A DNA stretch of 12,490 nucleotides, taken from positions 1 through 12,490 of the forward strand of contig CAJUIY010000048.1 in NCBI GenBank assembly GCA_910586865.1, given 5' to 3'. The notes under the pieces were generated by a model, which ran no database searches, was not told where the DNA came from, and saw only the letters and a program-made list of their open reading frames with translations. The translations under genes and the position numbers were made by a program. Source of the DNA: an uncultured Bacilli bacterium (GTDB lineage: Bacteria > Bacillota_I > Bacilli_A > RF39 > UBA660). This document shows, in pieces, positions 1-5,875 of the stretch. The first letter of the stretch is position 1. Each line of letters begins with the position of its first letter.

Positions 1-43
1 TATATAATTACAAAGTAAACACTTTTCGAAGTGCTTATGCTCT

Positions 44-92
44 GGATAATGTGTGACGTTCCGCAAAAAATGTAACACATTATCCTTTTTTT
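44..92 (+). terminator. Rho-independent terminator of a gene left of the window
   Basis: A 14-bp stem with one mismatch (GGATAATGTGTGAC at 44-57 against GTAACACATTATCC at 72-85) is followed by seven T residues at 86-92. The T tract lies on the + strand side, so it ends rightward transcription entering from the left edge. Read leftward there is an A tract before the hairpin and no T tract after it, so it is not an obvious terminator for the leftward immunity operon. The left arm and loop contain one copy of a 16-bp sequence found inverted at 1827-1842. A smaller hairpin (CACTT-TTCG-AAGTG, about 20-33) lies just upstream. Confidence 0.8.
50..65 (+). repeat. 16-bp inverted repeat, left copy
   Basis: TGTGTGACGTTCCGCA at 50-65 is the exact reverse complement of 1827-1842. 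The two copies flank the whole immunity region. The left copy sits in the arm and loop of the terminator. The right copy lies inside a 26-codon small ORF. An exact match of this length, containing several G and C bases, is unlikely by chance in such AT-rich DNA. Its role is unknown. Confidence 0.6.
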
Positions 93-95
93 ATT

Positions 96-716
96 TTATT
101 CAACATTATTTTCATTTAATATATCTTCTAAGTCCATAGCAATAGCTTCTTCACAAAAACTACATAATTTTAATCCTTGATGTTTGGCTTCTTCGATAGA
201 TATTAATTTCCATCCATTAAACTTTTCTTTATAAACGTTAGACCATCGTTTATAGCAACCTGTGCATTTATGATAAGTCTTTCCATCTTCAGATATTAGA
301 ACATAGTCATCTAAATCTAATATTAGTTTATCACTTACTTTTTCTACTTTTCCATTTGGATGAGTTATAGTTACTAAAGTATCTTCAAAGGATTTTTGAA
401 ATCGTTCATCATGTTCTTTTTTATCATTTTTTAGTAAATATTCTTTATATTCTTTTATTTCTTTTTCTAAAGCTCTAATACGAGAGATGTCTTTTTTGTT
501 CTTAAAAATACATTTTACTTGATTGTCAATTTCATTATTAGTATAGCAGTGAAATACCATACCATGTTGATAGTTGTTTGTATCTTTAACGATAAATAAT
601 ATATTTGCTGTTCTAACATCAAATTCAGTTTTTTTGCCATTTGATAGTATAATTATCTTATTATTAATTTTATCTAGAGAAACATCATTCTTTTTAGAGC
701 GATTAAATAAATACAT
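96..716 (-). CDS. Unknown protein of the immunity operon, two CxxC pairs
   Basis: This is a 206-residue protein of unrecognised family and the last gene of the leftward operon. The ATG at 716 is preferred over the TTG just upstream because it sits after a strong AGGAGG that overlaps the stop of the repressor gene. The N-terminal half is mixed beta/charged. About residues 78-105 are rich in Lys and Glu and look helical or coiled coil. The C-terminal third has two CxxC pairs (CTGC and CSFC, about 33 residues apart) that could bind one zinc ion. Translational coupling to the repressor suggests a lysogeny function such as superinfection immunity, but no motif shows this. It ends close to the terminator region. 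Confidence 0.7.
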   Translation of the reverse strand: MYLFNRSKKNDVSLDKINNKIIILSNGKKTEFDVRTANILFIVKDTNNYQHGMVFHCYTNNEIDNQVKCIFKNKKDISRIRALEKEIKEYKEYLLKNDKKEHDERFQKSFEDTLVTITHPNGKVEKVSDKLILDLDDYVLISEDGKTYHKCTGCYKRWSNVYKEKFNGWKLISIEEAKHQGLKLCSFCEEAIAMDLEDILNENNVE

Positions 717-730
717 CAAAAGTTCTCCTC

Positions 731-1349
731 CTATTTAAAAGCACTGTTATTTTCTACTTTTACAACTTCACCTAAAATTTCTAAATCTTCAAAATTAAAA
801 TCATATTGAGTAGGGAAGTTCCACATATTCATAGCTTGTAATTCTACATTTCCATTATCAGATTTGATTACTTTACGAATAATTGGATTGCCATTCTTAA
901 TTTTCAATAAATAAGTCTTTCCATTAGAAAAATCATTATATTTTTTTATTATGGCTATATCTCCAACATCAAGAAGAGGAGCCATAGAACTATCTGAAGC
1001 ATATATTGCAAAATAATTTTTTGGGTCATCTTCAGCAATGTCTGTTCTATATGAATAAGGTATTTTTTGCAGAATTTCATTGGTAGAAAGATTTATTACA
1101 TCTATTTCTGTAATTTTAGTTCTTCCATCCATAGATACATCATATCCCATTAACCAGCCGAGGATCTACATCTAAAGCTTTTGATAATAAATATACACCA
1201 TCTTGTTTTGCTTTGTATCGACCAGACATATAAGAACTTATTTTAGATTTAGAAATACCTGTTTTTTCTGCTAAATCAATTGGTTTTATATTTCTTATAA
1301 ATAAAGCTTTTGAAAGTCTGTTAGCAAAAGTATCTATTCTTCCATTCAT
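731..1349 (-). CDS. CI-type phage repressor (HTH plus S24 peptidase-like domain), +1 frameshift at CGG
   Basis: The main lysogeny repressor, expected to bind the GTTTAG-N6-CTAAAC operators beside it. The start at 1349 follows AGGAGG with correct spacing. Frame one gives 69 residues with an XRE-type helix-turn-helix (about residues 20-45) and stops at 1140. The second frame continues with WLMGYDVSMDG, the usual junction sequence of Gram-positive phage repressors, then an S24/LexA-like domain with a conserved serine (SDSSMAP) and a likely lysine (IIRKV). Skipping the C at 1160 of the in-frame CGG (1160-1158) joins them into about 205 residues, normal for the family, reading DPGWLMGYD. No Ala-Gly or Cys-Gly cleavage site is obvious. 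If the frame is not restored, the lysogen makes an HTH-only fragment without its dimerisation domain. The internal ATG at 1150 has no good ribosome site. Confidence 0.85.
1158..1160 (-). other. In-frame CGG codon at apparent +1 frameshift (site A)
   Basis: On the - strand the zero frame reads GAT CCT CGG CTG GTT and reaches TGA five codons after CGG. Skipping the C gives CCT GGC TGG TTA ATG, which encodes PGWLM and rejoins the S24 domain. Skipping the C after CGG instead would give PRWLM. The shift falls at the boundary between the HTH and peptidase-like domains. Confidence 0.75.
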
Positions 1350-1383
1350 TTTTTCCCTCCTATATAAACTCTTTATTAAAAAA

Positions 1384-1412
1384 ATAATATCACAAAAGTT
1401 TAGAAATGTCAA
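1384..1412 (-). promoter_or_regulatory. Leftward promoter of the repressor operon
   Basis: On the - strand, TTGACA (1412-1407) and TATTAT (1389-1384) are separated by exactly 17 bases, and TGA directly before the -10 makes it an extended -10. This is close to the sigma-A consensus. A GTTTAG half-operator (1398-1403) lies in the spacer and a degenerate second half overlaps the -35. This position would allow control by the repressor or the Cro-like protein. The repressor ATG lies 35 bases beyond the -10. Confidence 0.8.
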
Positions 1413-1414
1413 AC
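1398..1414. promoter_or_regulatory. Degenerate operator in the leftward promoter
   Basis: GTTTAG at 1398-1403 followed by AAATGTCAAAC matches one arm of the GTTTAG-N6-CTAAAC operator fully and the other arm only partly. It lies between and over the leftward -35 and -10. A weaker site here fits delayed autorepression of the repressor, which is an inference. Confidence 0.45.
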
Positions 1415-1438
1415 ATTTTACGGCTTTTTGAAAATAAA

Positions 1439-1456
1439 ATTTAGAAAAAACTAAAC
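1439..1456. promoter_or_regulatory. Operator O1
   Basis: ATTTAG-AAAAAA-CTAAAC matches the operators at 1509 and 1779 except for the first base. It lies between the two divergent promoters, ending 16 bases upstream of the rightward -35 and lying upstream of the leftward -35. Confidence 0.65.
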
Positions 1457-1472
1457 TTTTTTGAGAAATGTA

Positions 1473-1499
1473 TTGACAAAACAAAAAAACAGATATAAT
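1473..1499 (+). promoter_or_regulatory. Rightward early promoter
   Basis: A perfect TTGACA (1473-1478) is followed by TATAAT (1494-1499) with a 15-base spacer; TAATAT at 1496-1501 gives the usual 17. Transcription should start near 1505-1510, so operator O2 (1509-1526) covers the start point. It drives the Cro-like gene and, by the lack of large gaps, the early/middle operon. Confidence 0.75.
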
Positions 1500-1508
1500 A
1501 TGTTATCA

Positions 1509-1526
1509 GTTTAGAAAAAACTAAAC
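1509..1526. promoter_or_regulatory. Operator O2
   Basis: The perfect spaced palindrome GTTTAGAAAAAACTAAAC covers the expected start of the rightward transcript and ends three bases before the ribosome site of the Cro-like gene. Binding would block initiation. In RNA it could also form a 6-bp hairpin with an A6 loop next to the ribosome site. Confidence 0.75.
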
Positions 1527-1544
1527 AGAAGGAGGCGAGAAAGA

Positions 1545-1784
1545 ATGGCTAAAAGTAGAAATAAAAAATGTGTATTTGACTTTGGAAAATTACAAGGTAG
1601 AATTAGAGAATTACATATTACACAAGATAATGTTGCTCAATATTTAAATATTAATAAATCTACATTCAGTCTTAAAGTAAATAATCAAGTACCGTTTACA
1701 CAAGATGAAATTCATCAAATGCTTATTTTTTTGAAAATACCAGATGAAGAAATAAAGCTATATTTTTTTGAAGAAAAAGTTTAG
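1545..1784 (+). CDS. Cro-like HTH regulator (DUF739-type)
   Basis: A 79-residue DNA-binding protein, first gene rightward of the switch and so in the Cro position. Residues about 26-46 form a helix-turn-helix (ITQDNVAQYLNINKSTFSLK). The FDFGKLQGRIRE start and the IPDEEIKLYFF end resemble the DUF739 phage family. It has AAGGAGG nine bases before the ATG. The stop codon TAG is itself part of operator O3 (GTTTAG), so coding sequence and operator overlap. It probably competes with the repressor for the GTTTAG-N6-CTAAAC sites. Assignment to the Cro role rests on position and family resemblance. Confidence 0.85.
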   Translation: MAKSRNKKCVFDFGKLQGRIRELHITQDNVAQYLNINKSTFSLKVNNQVPFTQDEIHQMLIFLKIPDEEIKLYFFEEKV

Positions 1785-1796
1785 AAAAAACTAAAC
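1779..1796. promoter_or_regulatory. Operator O3, overlapping a stop codon
   Basis: A second perfect GTTTAGAAAAAACTAAAC. Its first half includes the last Val codon and TAG stop of the Cro-like gene, and it is followed within a few bases by GGAAGGAG, the same layout as O2. No -35/-10 pair is seen beside it, so it may act as a roadblock, a looping site, or an RNA hairpin near the next ribosome site. Confidence 0.65.
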
Positions 1797-1809
1797 GGAA
1801 GGAGAAAAA

Positions 1810-1890
1810 ATGAGAAAATTAAAAAATGCGGAACGTCACACAAAACAAGGAGGAAATTTTGATGGAAGATATTTTGTATACCGTAGCTGA
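1810..1890 (+). CDS. Small ORF, possible leader peptide of the excisionase-like gene
   Basis: A 26-codon frame starting with ATG at 1810, five bases after AAGGAG, and stopping at TGA 1888-1890. The peptide begins MRKLKNAERHTKQGG. It covers the ribosome site and start of the next gene and overlaps it by 29 bases in another frame, so its translation could control that gene. The 16-bp inverted repeat copy at 1827-1842 lies inside it, encoding part of NAERHT. It could be a real micropeptide, a leader, or a chance frame. Confidence 0.45.
   Translation: MRKLKNAERHTKQGGNFDGRYFVYRS
1827..1842 (+). repeat. 16-bp inverted repeat, right copy
   Basis: TGCGGAACGTCACACA is the exact reverse complement of 50-65. 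It lies between O3 and the ribosome site of the excisionase-like gene. With the left copy it brackets the immunity region in inverted orientation. Confidence 0.6.
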
Positions 1891-2095
1891 AACAGCTAAG
1901 CTATTAAAAACTAACCCTAATTACATATATGACTTAATAAATAAAGGATTATTACCAGCATTAAAATTGGGAAGCTTCAAAATTAGGAAATCTTCATTAT
2001 TAGAATTTTTATCAAGATATGAAGGACAAGACCTAACAGATCTAGATAATATCAAAGAATTGGAAGGAGTGAAGAAAGTTGAAAATATCAGATAA
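1862..2095 (+). CDS. Excisionase-like / MerR-type HTH protein
   Basis: A 77-residue protein of the HTH_17 (excisionase/helix-turn-helix) type. Residues 6-28 form the HTH (YTVAETAKLLKTNPNYIYDLI), followed by a wing and the helix LGSFKIRKSSLLEFL. The ATG at 1862 lies eight bases after AAGGAGG; an in-frame ATG at 1826 has no ribosome site and is not preferred. It overlaps the next gene by 17 bases. Such proteins act in prophage excision or as transcription regulators. With no integrase in view the exact role is open. The short acidic C-terminal tail is not informative. Confidence 0.8.
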   Translation: MEDILYTVAETAKLLKTNPNYIYDLINKGLLPALKLGSFKIRKSSLLEFLSRYEGQDLTDLDNIKELEGVKKVENIR

Positions 2096-2330
2096 AAAGA
2101 AATTTATAGTTAGAGTAATTGAAATATTAGTAATCATAGCAACAATTATATTAACACCGATAGCGATAAAATATGCAACTGCAGTAAGAGACTATGAAGC
2201 GGTTGGCGGAGAATATTTATTACCAATATTCGCTTTAGTTATTATTCTTATTATAGAAACAATTTATGAAGCAAGTGAAGAGAGTAAAAAAAATAAAAAG
2301 AAAAATGGAGGAAAACAGAAATGGAATTAA
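2079..2330 (+). CDS. Small two-helix membrane protein
   Basis: An 83-residue protein from a TTG start, nine bases after AAGGAG. It has two hydrophobic segments, about residues 10-30 and 46-63, joined by a short loop, and a very basic C-terminal tail (about 68-82). The topology is likely a membrane hairpin with both ends in the cytoplasm, as the positive tail suggests. The family was not recognised. Its place in the early operon would fit superinfection exclusion or host takeover, but nothing in the sequence shows that. It contains one GAAGCGG (Chi-like) site at 2196. It overlaps the genes on both sides. Confidence 0.65.
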   Translation: MKISDKKKFIVRVIEILVIIATIILTPIAIKYATAVRDYEAVGGEYLLPIFALVIILIIETIYEASEESKKNKKKNGGKQKWN

Positions 2331-2632
2331 AAGATAGTATTTTAGAAAAAATAACAAGTTTATATGCTCTATTAAGCAAAATTGATAGATATTGGACAAA
2401 AGCAGAAATTACAAAATCAATAAAGCAATATAATTCGATGGAATTAGATGTAAGAGTATATACATTTTTAGAAGAAGATGGAGAAGAGGAAAAAAGGCTT
2501 GCATACATCATAAAAGAAACAATAAATTTAATGGAATCAACTGCTGAACAAAATTTGAATTATTTACTAGAAGAAGTAGAAAAGTTAGTTGTTTCAAAAG
2601 AAGAGGAGGATGTAAAGTGCCAGACAAACTAG
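2321..2632 (+). CDS. Hypothetical early protein, helical and acidic
   Basis: A 103-residue protein of unknown function. The ATG at 2321 follows GGAGG and overlaps the previous stop by 10 bases, a sign of coupling. It is predicted by eye to be nearly all helical, with a leucine-rich N-terminus and a Glu-rich C-terminal half. There are no metal-binding or catalytic motifs. The last 16 bases overlap a GTG-start small ORF with its own ribosome site. Confidence 0.65.
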   Translation: MELKDSILEKITSLYALLSKIDRYWTKAEITKSIKQYNSMELDVRVYTFLEEDGEEEKRLAYIIKETINLMESTAEQNLNYLLEEVEKLVVSKEEEDVKCQTN

Positions 2633-2715
2633 ATAAATGTTACTATTGGCACATTGTTACATTAGCCATAATGAAAAACAAAATAAAAAAATTAGGAGGA
2701 AATAGTAATGCCTAA
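2617..2715 (+). CDS. Small ORF, 32 codons, GTG start
   Basis: GTG at 2617 lies seven bases after AGGAGG (2604-2609), which is ideal spacing. The peptide starts VPDKLDKCYYWHIV and ends after a basic stretch at 2715. It overlaps the stop of the previous gene and the start of the next one, so it fits the compact operon. There is one cysteine and a weakly hydrophobic middle. The good ribosome site is the main reason to call it. Confidence 0.5.
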   Translation: MPDKLDKCYYWHIVTLAIMKNKIKKLGGNSNA

Positions 2716-3019
2716 ACATTTAGAGAATGATATCGAACCAGATAATAAATATGGAAAGATAATATCTAGACAAGGAGTAAGGTTGGTTTATTTAGAGGAT
2801 CGTATAAAAGAATTAGAAGATAAACTAGTACAGGAAAGAGTAAATCGTATAGAAGATTTGCAGGCATTAAGATATATCGCAGAATCTAACATGGATAATA
2901 ACCAACAAAACATATTGAAAGCAATTGCAGGAATTACTGCAGAAACATTAGAGCAAATAACAGGAGGAATTATACAAAATAAAAAAGAGAAGAATTTGCA
3001 TACCGACCAAGATACATAA
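2708..3019 (+). CDS. Hypothetical protein with central coiled coil
   Basis: A 103-residue protein with AGGAGG upstream of its ATG. Residues about 25-55 (VYLEDRIKELEDKLVQERVNRIEDL) show a heptad-like spacing of hydrophobic residues and should form a coiled coil. The C-terminal part is helical and ends in a polar tail. The family was not recognised. It is the last gene before a 98-base gap that contains two inverted repeats, so a transcription unit may end or be regulated there. Confidence 0.65.
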   Translation: MPKHLENDIEPDNKYGKIISRQGVRLVYLEDRIKELEDKLVQERVNRIEDLQALRYIAESNMDNNQQNILKAIAGITAETLEQITGGIIQNKKEKNLHTDQDT

Positions 3020-3023
3020 ACTC

Positions 3024-3049
3024 TACTCTTTAGAGTATTTAAGAAATAC
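3024..3049 (+). promoter_or_regulatory. Two overlapping, mutually exclusive inverted repeats
   Basis: TACTCT-TT-AGAGTA (3024-3037) and GTATTT-AAG-AAATAC (3035-3049) share bases and cannot form hairpins at the same time. They lie between the early genes and the replication organiser. There is no T tract, so neither is a standard terminator. They could be operator sites or an RNA switch. The rest of the gap to 3117 is AT-rich with no clear promoter. Confidence 0.35.
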
Positions 3050-3117
3050 CCATATATTTATTTTATCAAAAATATGTTTTATTGTCAAGAATTACAAAGG
3101 AAGGAGTGTAAAAGTAT

Positions 3118-3859
3118 GTGAATAGGAAAAATAAAATTGATTTAGAAAAACAGCTCTCTGAATTTTATTCTACATTAGACTACAAGCCTATCTCTGCAAA
3201 TGCTATTTCAATATATTTAGTATTACTAGAGATAGCTCGCAAGACTGACTGGCTTTGTGAGTTTAAAGTAACCAATACTATTCTAATGAGCAAAGTTAAA
3301 GGATTAAACATATCTTCATTACAAAGGGCAAGAAATGAACTGCTCAATAATGAATATATTTCATATAAGAAGCGGTGTAAATCAAAATGAAGCTTCTACA
3401 TATAGTATAACAAAATTGTATTTTGAACAAGCGAGTGAACAACCGAACGCACAAGCAAAAGGACAAGCAGACGAATACATTATAACTAAACTAAACTTAT
3501 TATTTAATTATATTTATGAAGAGGGAAGCGGAAAAGAAATCGGACTAAAACAAAAGGACAAGGAACCGCTAATAACACTATTGAAAAGGTTAGAAATGTA
3601 TTGCAGTACCAGTGAAATATACAAGCTTATGCCAGAGGAGAGGGTACTAGATGAAAAAATAATGTTTTGGGCATTAAAGGAAATATATTTAAGTCCACAT
3701 AGAGTTTATTTGAATAATCTCAAAAGAGATAAATTCACACTAAAATATTACAAAACCAAAAAATACATAATGGAAAAACCAGAATATCGACTAGAAGAGG
3801 TTATTAATTATTTTATAGTGTGCTTGCACGAAGAAATGGAAAAAGAGAAATGGAGGTAA
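3118..3859 (+). CDS. Replication organiser/initiator-like protein, +1 frameshift at CGG
   Basis: Probably the phage DNA-binding replication protein that recruits the host helicase. The GTG at 3118 follows AAGGAAGGAG. Residues 1-85 resemble the winged-helix N-terminus of DnaD-like or replisome organiser proteins (SANAISIYLVLLEIAR, then LNISSLQRARNELLNNEYISYKK). Frame one stops at 3390. Skipping C3373 of the in-frame CGG joins it to the second frame as YKKGVNQNEASTYSI, where YKKG is typical of this family, giving about 246 residues. A Gln/Ala-rich linker encoded by four 12-bp repeats (3427-3474) follows, then a helical C-terminal domain I could not classify. No separate DnaC-like loader is seen nearby. 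The second frame has no proper start of its own. Confidence 0.75.
3373..3375 (+). other. In-frame CGG codon at apparent +1 frameshift (site B)
   Basis: The zero frame reads AAG AAG CGG TGT AAA TCA AAA TGA. Skipping the C gives AAG AAG GGT GTA AAT, encoding KKGVN, and opens the rest of the gene. The same base also completes a GAAGCGG (3369-3375) Chi-like site. The shift lies just after the winged-helix domain. Confidence 0.75.
3427..3520 (+). other. Possible replication origin: four 12-bp iterons plus AT-rich tract
   Basis: Four repeats start at 3427, 3439, 3451 and 3463, exactly 12 bases apart. Each begins ACAAGC (the second is ACAACC) and is followed by a purine-rich part. They encode QASE, QPNA, QAKG and QADE in the linker of the replication protein. 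They are more GC-rich than the surroundings and are followed by an almost G-free AT-rich stretch at about 3475-3520 that could unwind. This is the arrangement of origins lying inside phage initiator genes, such as lambda O. Two CTAAAC half-operator sequences (3486-3496) lie in the AT-rich part. Origin function is inferred. Confidence 0.5.
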
Positions 3860-3866
3860 AGAAATA

Positions 3867-4160
3867 ATGAAATTTGCAGGATTATCAGGAAGAACAACAG
3901 TACCAATATACCAAAAAATGAAGCCAAAACCAGATGCAAGCCACCTAGTAAATTACAAAAAAGTAAAATTATATGATTATTATCTTTGTGATTATTGCGG
4001 AGAAGAAATAAAAATTCTAGAGAAAAAACAAGAAATGACTGGTGGAACTGCAACAATACCACATACAGTTACAAAAAACGGAGAACTAAAGTTAGCATTG
4101 TGCAATAAGTGTTTAAAACCAGCATTGAAAGAATTTGAAGAGGTGGAAAATGCAGATTGA
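3867..4160 (+). CDS. Four-cysteine zinc-ribbon protein
   Basis: A 97-residue protein with Cys41-x2-Cys44 and Cys79-x2-Cys82, a likely zinc ribbon, which suggests nucleic-acid or protein binding. A basic N-terminus precedes it (about residues 18-33). It starts at ATG 3867, eight bases after GGAGGTAA-like sequence at the end of the replication gene. It overlaps the next gene by 11 bases. Specific function is unknown. Its place right after the replication protein fits an accessory role in replication. Confidence 0.65.
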   Translation: MKFAGLSGRTTVPIYQKMKPKPDASHLVNYKKVKLYDYYLCDYCGEEIKILEKKQEMTGGTATIPHTVTKNGELKLALCNKCLKPALKEFEEVENAD

Positions 4161-4599
4161 TAACATAGATGAAATAGAGAAATTTGTTGAAGAAATGAAT
4201 TATTTTTTCACGAATATTGAAAGAACAAATTCAGATCTTAAGAATCAGTTAAGAACCAAGGAACTGGAGCAAGATGATTTACTTCATGAAATAGAACTAA
4301 GCAAATTGAATGCTTTTGAATTAACAAAAGTTGCTACTAGATTACAAAAAACAAGGAAGGAACGCAGAGAAATAAAAGACAAACTAGAATTTATAGCAAC
4401 GATTAAAGGCTTTTCTGATAAATACACAAACAAGTTAATTACAGGGGATTTAATAAATCTATTAAAAAACATAAGACGATTAAGGGAAAATTGGGACACA
4501 AGAATATATAAAACAAGGGTGCTGGAAGATCTAAAAATAAGCAAAATGAAAGAAACAATACAACCGAAAGGAGAAGAGGAAAAAGATGTTAATAGTTAG
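4150..4599 (+). CDS. Coiled-coil phage protein of unknown function
   Basis: A 149-residue, very polar protein. I take ATG 4150, just after GAGGTG (4140-4145), rather than a TTG 15 bases upstream, which has no ribosome site. Residues about 25-85 form a long helical region with the stretch DLLHEIELSKLNAFELTKVATRLQ and then KTRKERREIKDKLEF. I recall similar sequences as conserved hypothetical proteins in Clostridia phages, which is a memory-based comparison. No enzyme motif is present. The C-terminus is charged. The stop overlaps the next gene by 14 bases. Confidence 0.65.
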   Translation: MQIDNIDEIEKFVEEMNYFFTNIERTNSDLKNQLRTKELEQDDLLHEIELSKLNAFELTKVATRLQKTRKERREIKDKLEFIATIKGFSDKYTNKLITGDLINLLKNIRRLRENWDTRIYKTRVLEDLKISKMKETIQPKGEEEKDVNS

Positions 4600-4858
4600 T
4601 CAAGATAAAATGAAAACTACTGAAAAAATGGAACTATGGATAGAAGAATTATGGGAAAATACAGAATTTGAAAGGAAGTTATTTTACATTAAAAACCCAA
4701 TAGGGACATTAGGTGTATATACAACAAAAGAACGAGCGAAAGAGGTGTTAAAAGAAATTATAAAAGAATTCAAAAGAGTTCTTAGAACAGAAAATAGAGG
4801 AACAGGGCAGCAAAGGTTTTACGATTTACCAAAGGTATATTATATGCCAGAAGATTAG
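4586..4858 (+). CDS. Conserved phage hypothetical protein
   Basis: A 90-residue protein. The start MLIVSQDK and the middle LGVYTTKERAKEVLKEI, with an end in YYMPED, match a small family I have seen often in Firmicute phages and conjugative elements, where function is unknown. The layout, beta strands around a helix, suggests a small globular alpha/beta protein. The start follows a purine-rich GGAGAAGAGG and overlaps the previous gene. It sits immediately before rusA. Confidence 0.7.
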   Translation: MLIVSQDKMKTTEKMELWIEELWENTEFERKLFYIKNPIGTLGVYTTKERAKEVLKEIIKEFKRVLRTENRGTGQQRFYDLPKVYYMPED

Positions 4859-4869
4859 GAGGGAATCAA

Positions 4870-5280
4870 ATGGTTTATGAATTTGAAATGATAGGAGAAC
4901 CAGTAGGAAAAGCAAGACCTAGAATGAATACAAGAACAGGTCGAGCCTATACACCAACAAATACAAAACTTTATGAATATTCTTTAAGACAATGGTTTAT
5001 AAGAGAATATCCTAATTTTATACCAATTGAATCAAGGGTAAAAGTAACGATCATAGCTTATTTTGGAATTCCTAAAAGCACAAGTAAAAAGAAAGAAGCG
5101 GAAATGCTGCAGGGAAATATAAGTCCTACTAAAAAGCCTGATGCAGATAATGTCATAAAAATTGTGTTAGATGCAATGAACAAATTTGCTTTCAAAGATG
5201 ATACACAGGTTACGAAATTAGAGATTGAAAAGAAATATGATAAAGCACCAAGAATCTACATAAAAATTGAAGAATATTAG
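4870..5280 (+). CDS. rusA: RusA-family Holliday junction resolvase
   Basis: A 136-residue endonuclease that cleaves four-way DNA junctions, resolving recombination and replication intermediates before packaging. E. coli RusA is about 120 residues. The family start (GEPVGKARPRM, residues 9-19) and the catalytic region KKPDADNVIKIVLDAMN with FKDDTQV are clear. The metal-binding aspartates are likely Asp91 or Asp93 and Asp110/Asp111, with basic residues Lys88 and Lys89 beside them. The gene has AGGAGG a few bases before its ATG. It carries a GAAGCGG site at 5095. It is intact, so it should be active. Confidence 0.93.
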   Translation: MVYEFEMIGEPVGKARPRMNTRTGRAYTPTNTKLYEYSLRQWFIREYPNFIPIESRVKVTIIAYFGIPKSTSKKKEAEMLQGNISPTKKPDADNVIKIVLDAMNKFAFKDDTQVTKLEIEKKYDKAPRIYIKIEEY

Positions 5281-5298
5281 AAACGAAGGGAGAAAGCA

Positions 5299-5589
5299 AT
5301 GCCAAAAGAAATAGAATTAAAAGATATAGTAAAAATGCAAAAACTATATATAGAGATATTCTATGAAGAAGATGAAGATTGTCCAGATAGAAGAATTATT
5401 ACACAAAAGGAGAAAGCAGTACAAAAGATATTGGATAAGATAACAAACAATAGAGGTGAACAATTAGGCATTTGGTCAGCAATACAAAGAGAAAGTTGGA
5501 ATATGCAAGATAAAACTTTCAAGCCAATTTGTGATAAAGTACGAGAATTAGGTTATACAGTAATACAAAAGGAGAAAAGCGATGTCTAA
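5299..5589 (+). CDS. Hypothetical acidic protein
   Basis: A 96-residue protein of unknown function. ATG 5299 follows AAGGGAG. The N-terminal half is acidic (FYEEDEDCPDRR, about 21-32). The middle, EQLGIWSAIQRESW, and the end, VRELGYTVIQKEKS, look like helix and strand parts of a small globular fold. There is no metal site beyond two scattered cysteines. It overlaps the next gene by 8 bases in the tightly packed operon. Confidence 0.65.
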   Translation: MPKEIELKDIVKMQKLYIEIFYEEDEDCPDRRIITQKEKAVQKILDKITNNRGEQLGIWSAIQRESWNMQDKTFKPICDKVRELGYTVIQKEKSDV

Positions 5590-5875
5590 TGTTTATGATA
5601 TGGATGGAAAAAAGAAAGTAATAATTACAGAAAATCCATCAATTAATATTACATATAAAGAAATTATGAAAATAATTATAGAAAATGCAACAGAAGAGGG
5701 ATGCCATAAAATATTTTGTAATGGTGGAGTAGATATGTGCCCATCAGATGTATTTGGAACAGAGAAGATAGATAAGAAACAAGAAGAGGATATTTGTAAT
5801 TATGAAAGTATAGGATGTACAAAGTGTTGGACTAATGCAGTAGAAAAAATAAGAGAGGAGAAGAAAAGTAAATGA
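5582..5875 (+). CDS. Cysteine-rich small protein
   Basis: A 97-residue protein with six cysteines at about 41, 46, 53, 72, 79 and 82, the last pair as CTKCW. The spacing suggests one or two zinc sites. The N-terminal segment is beta-rich (KKVIITENPSINITYKEIMK). The ribosome site AAGGAG lies inside the end of the previous gene. It ends at 5875, overlapping the next start by the ATGA type of junction. The family was not recognised. Confidence 0.65.
   Translation: MSNVYDMDGKKKVIITENPSINITYKEIMKIIIENATEEGCHKIFCNGGVDMCPSDVFGTEKIDKKQEEDICNYESIGCTKCWTNAVEKIREEKKSK

Noticed and set aside
1350..1484. Upstream extension of the repressor frame to 1484
   Set aside because: It crosses the promoter and operators; ATG 1349 has a perfect ribosome site.
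1439..1796. GTTTAG repeats as a CRISPR array
   Set aside because: Units are short palindromes at uneven spacing, one inside a gene end, with no spacer pattern. They are operators.
3020..3117. Promoter for the replication gene in the AT-rich gap
   Set aside because: No convincing -35/-10 pair could be found; only inverted repeats were recorded.
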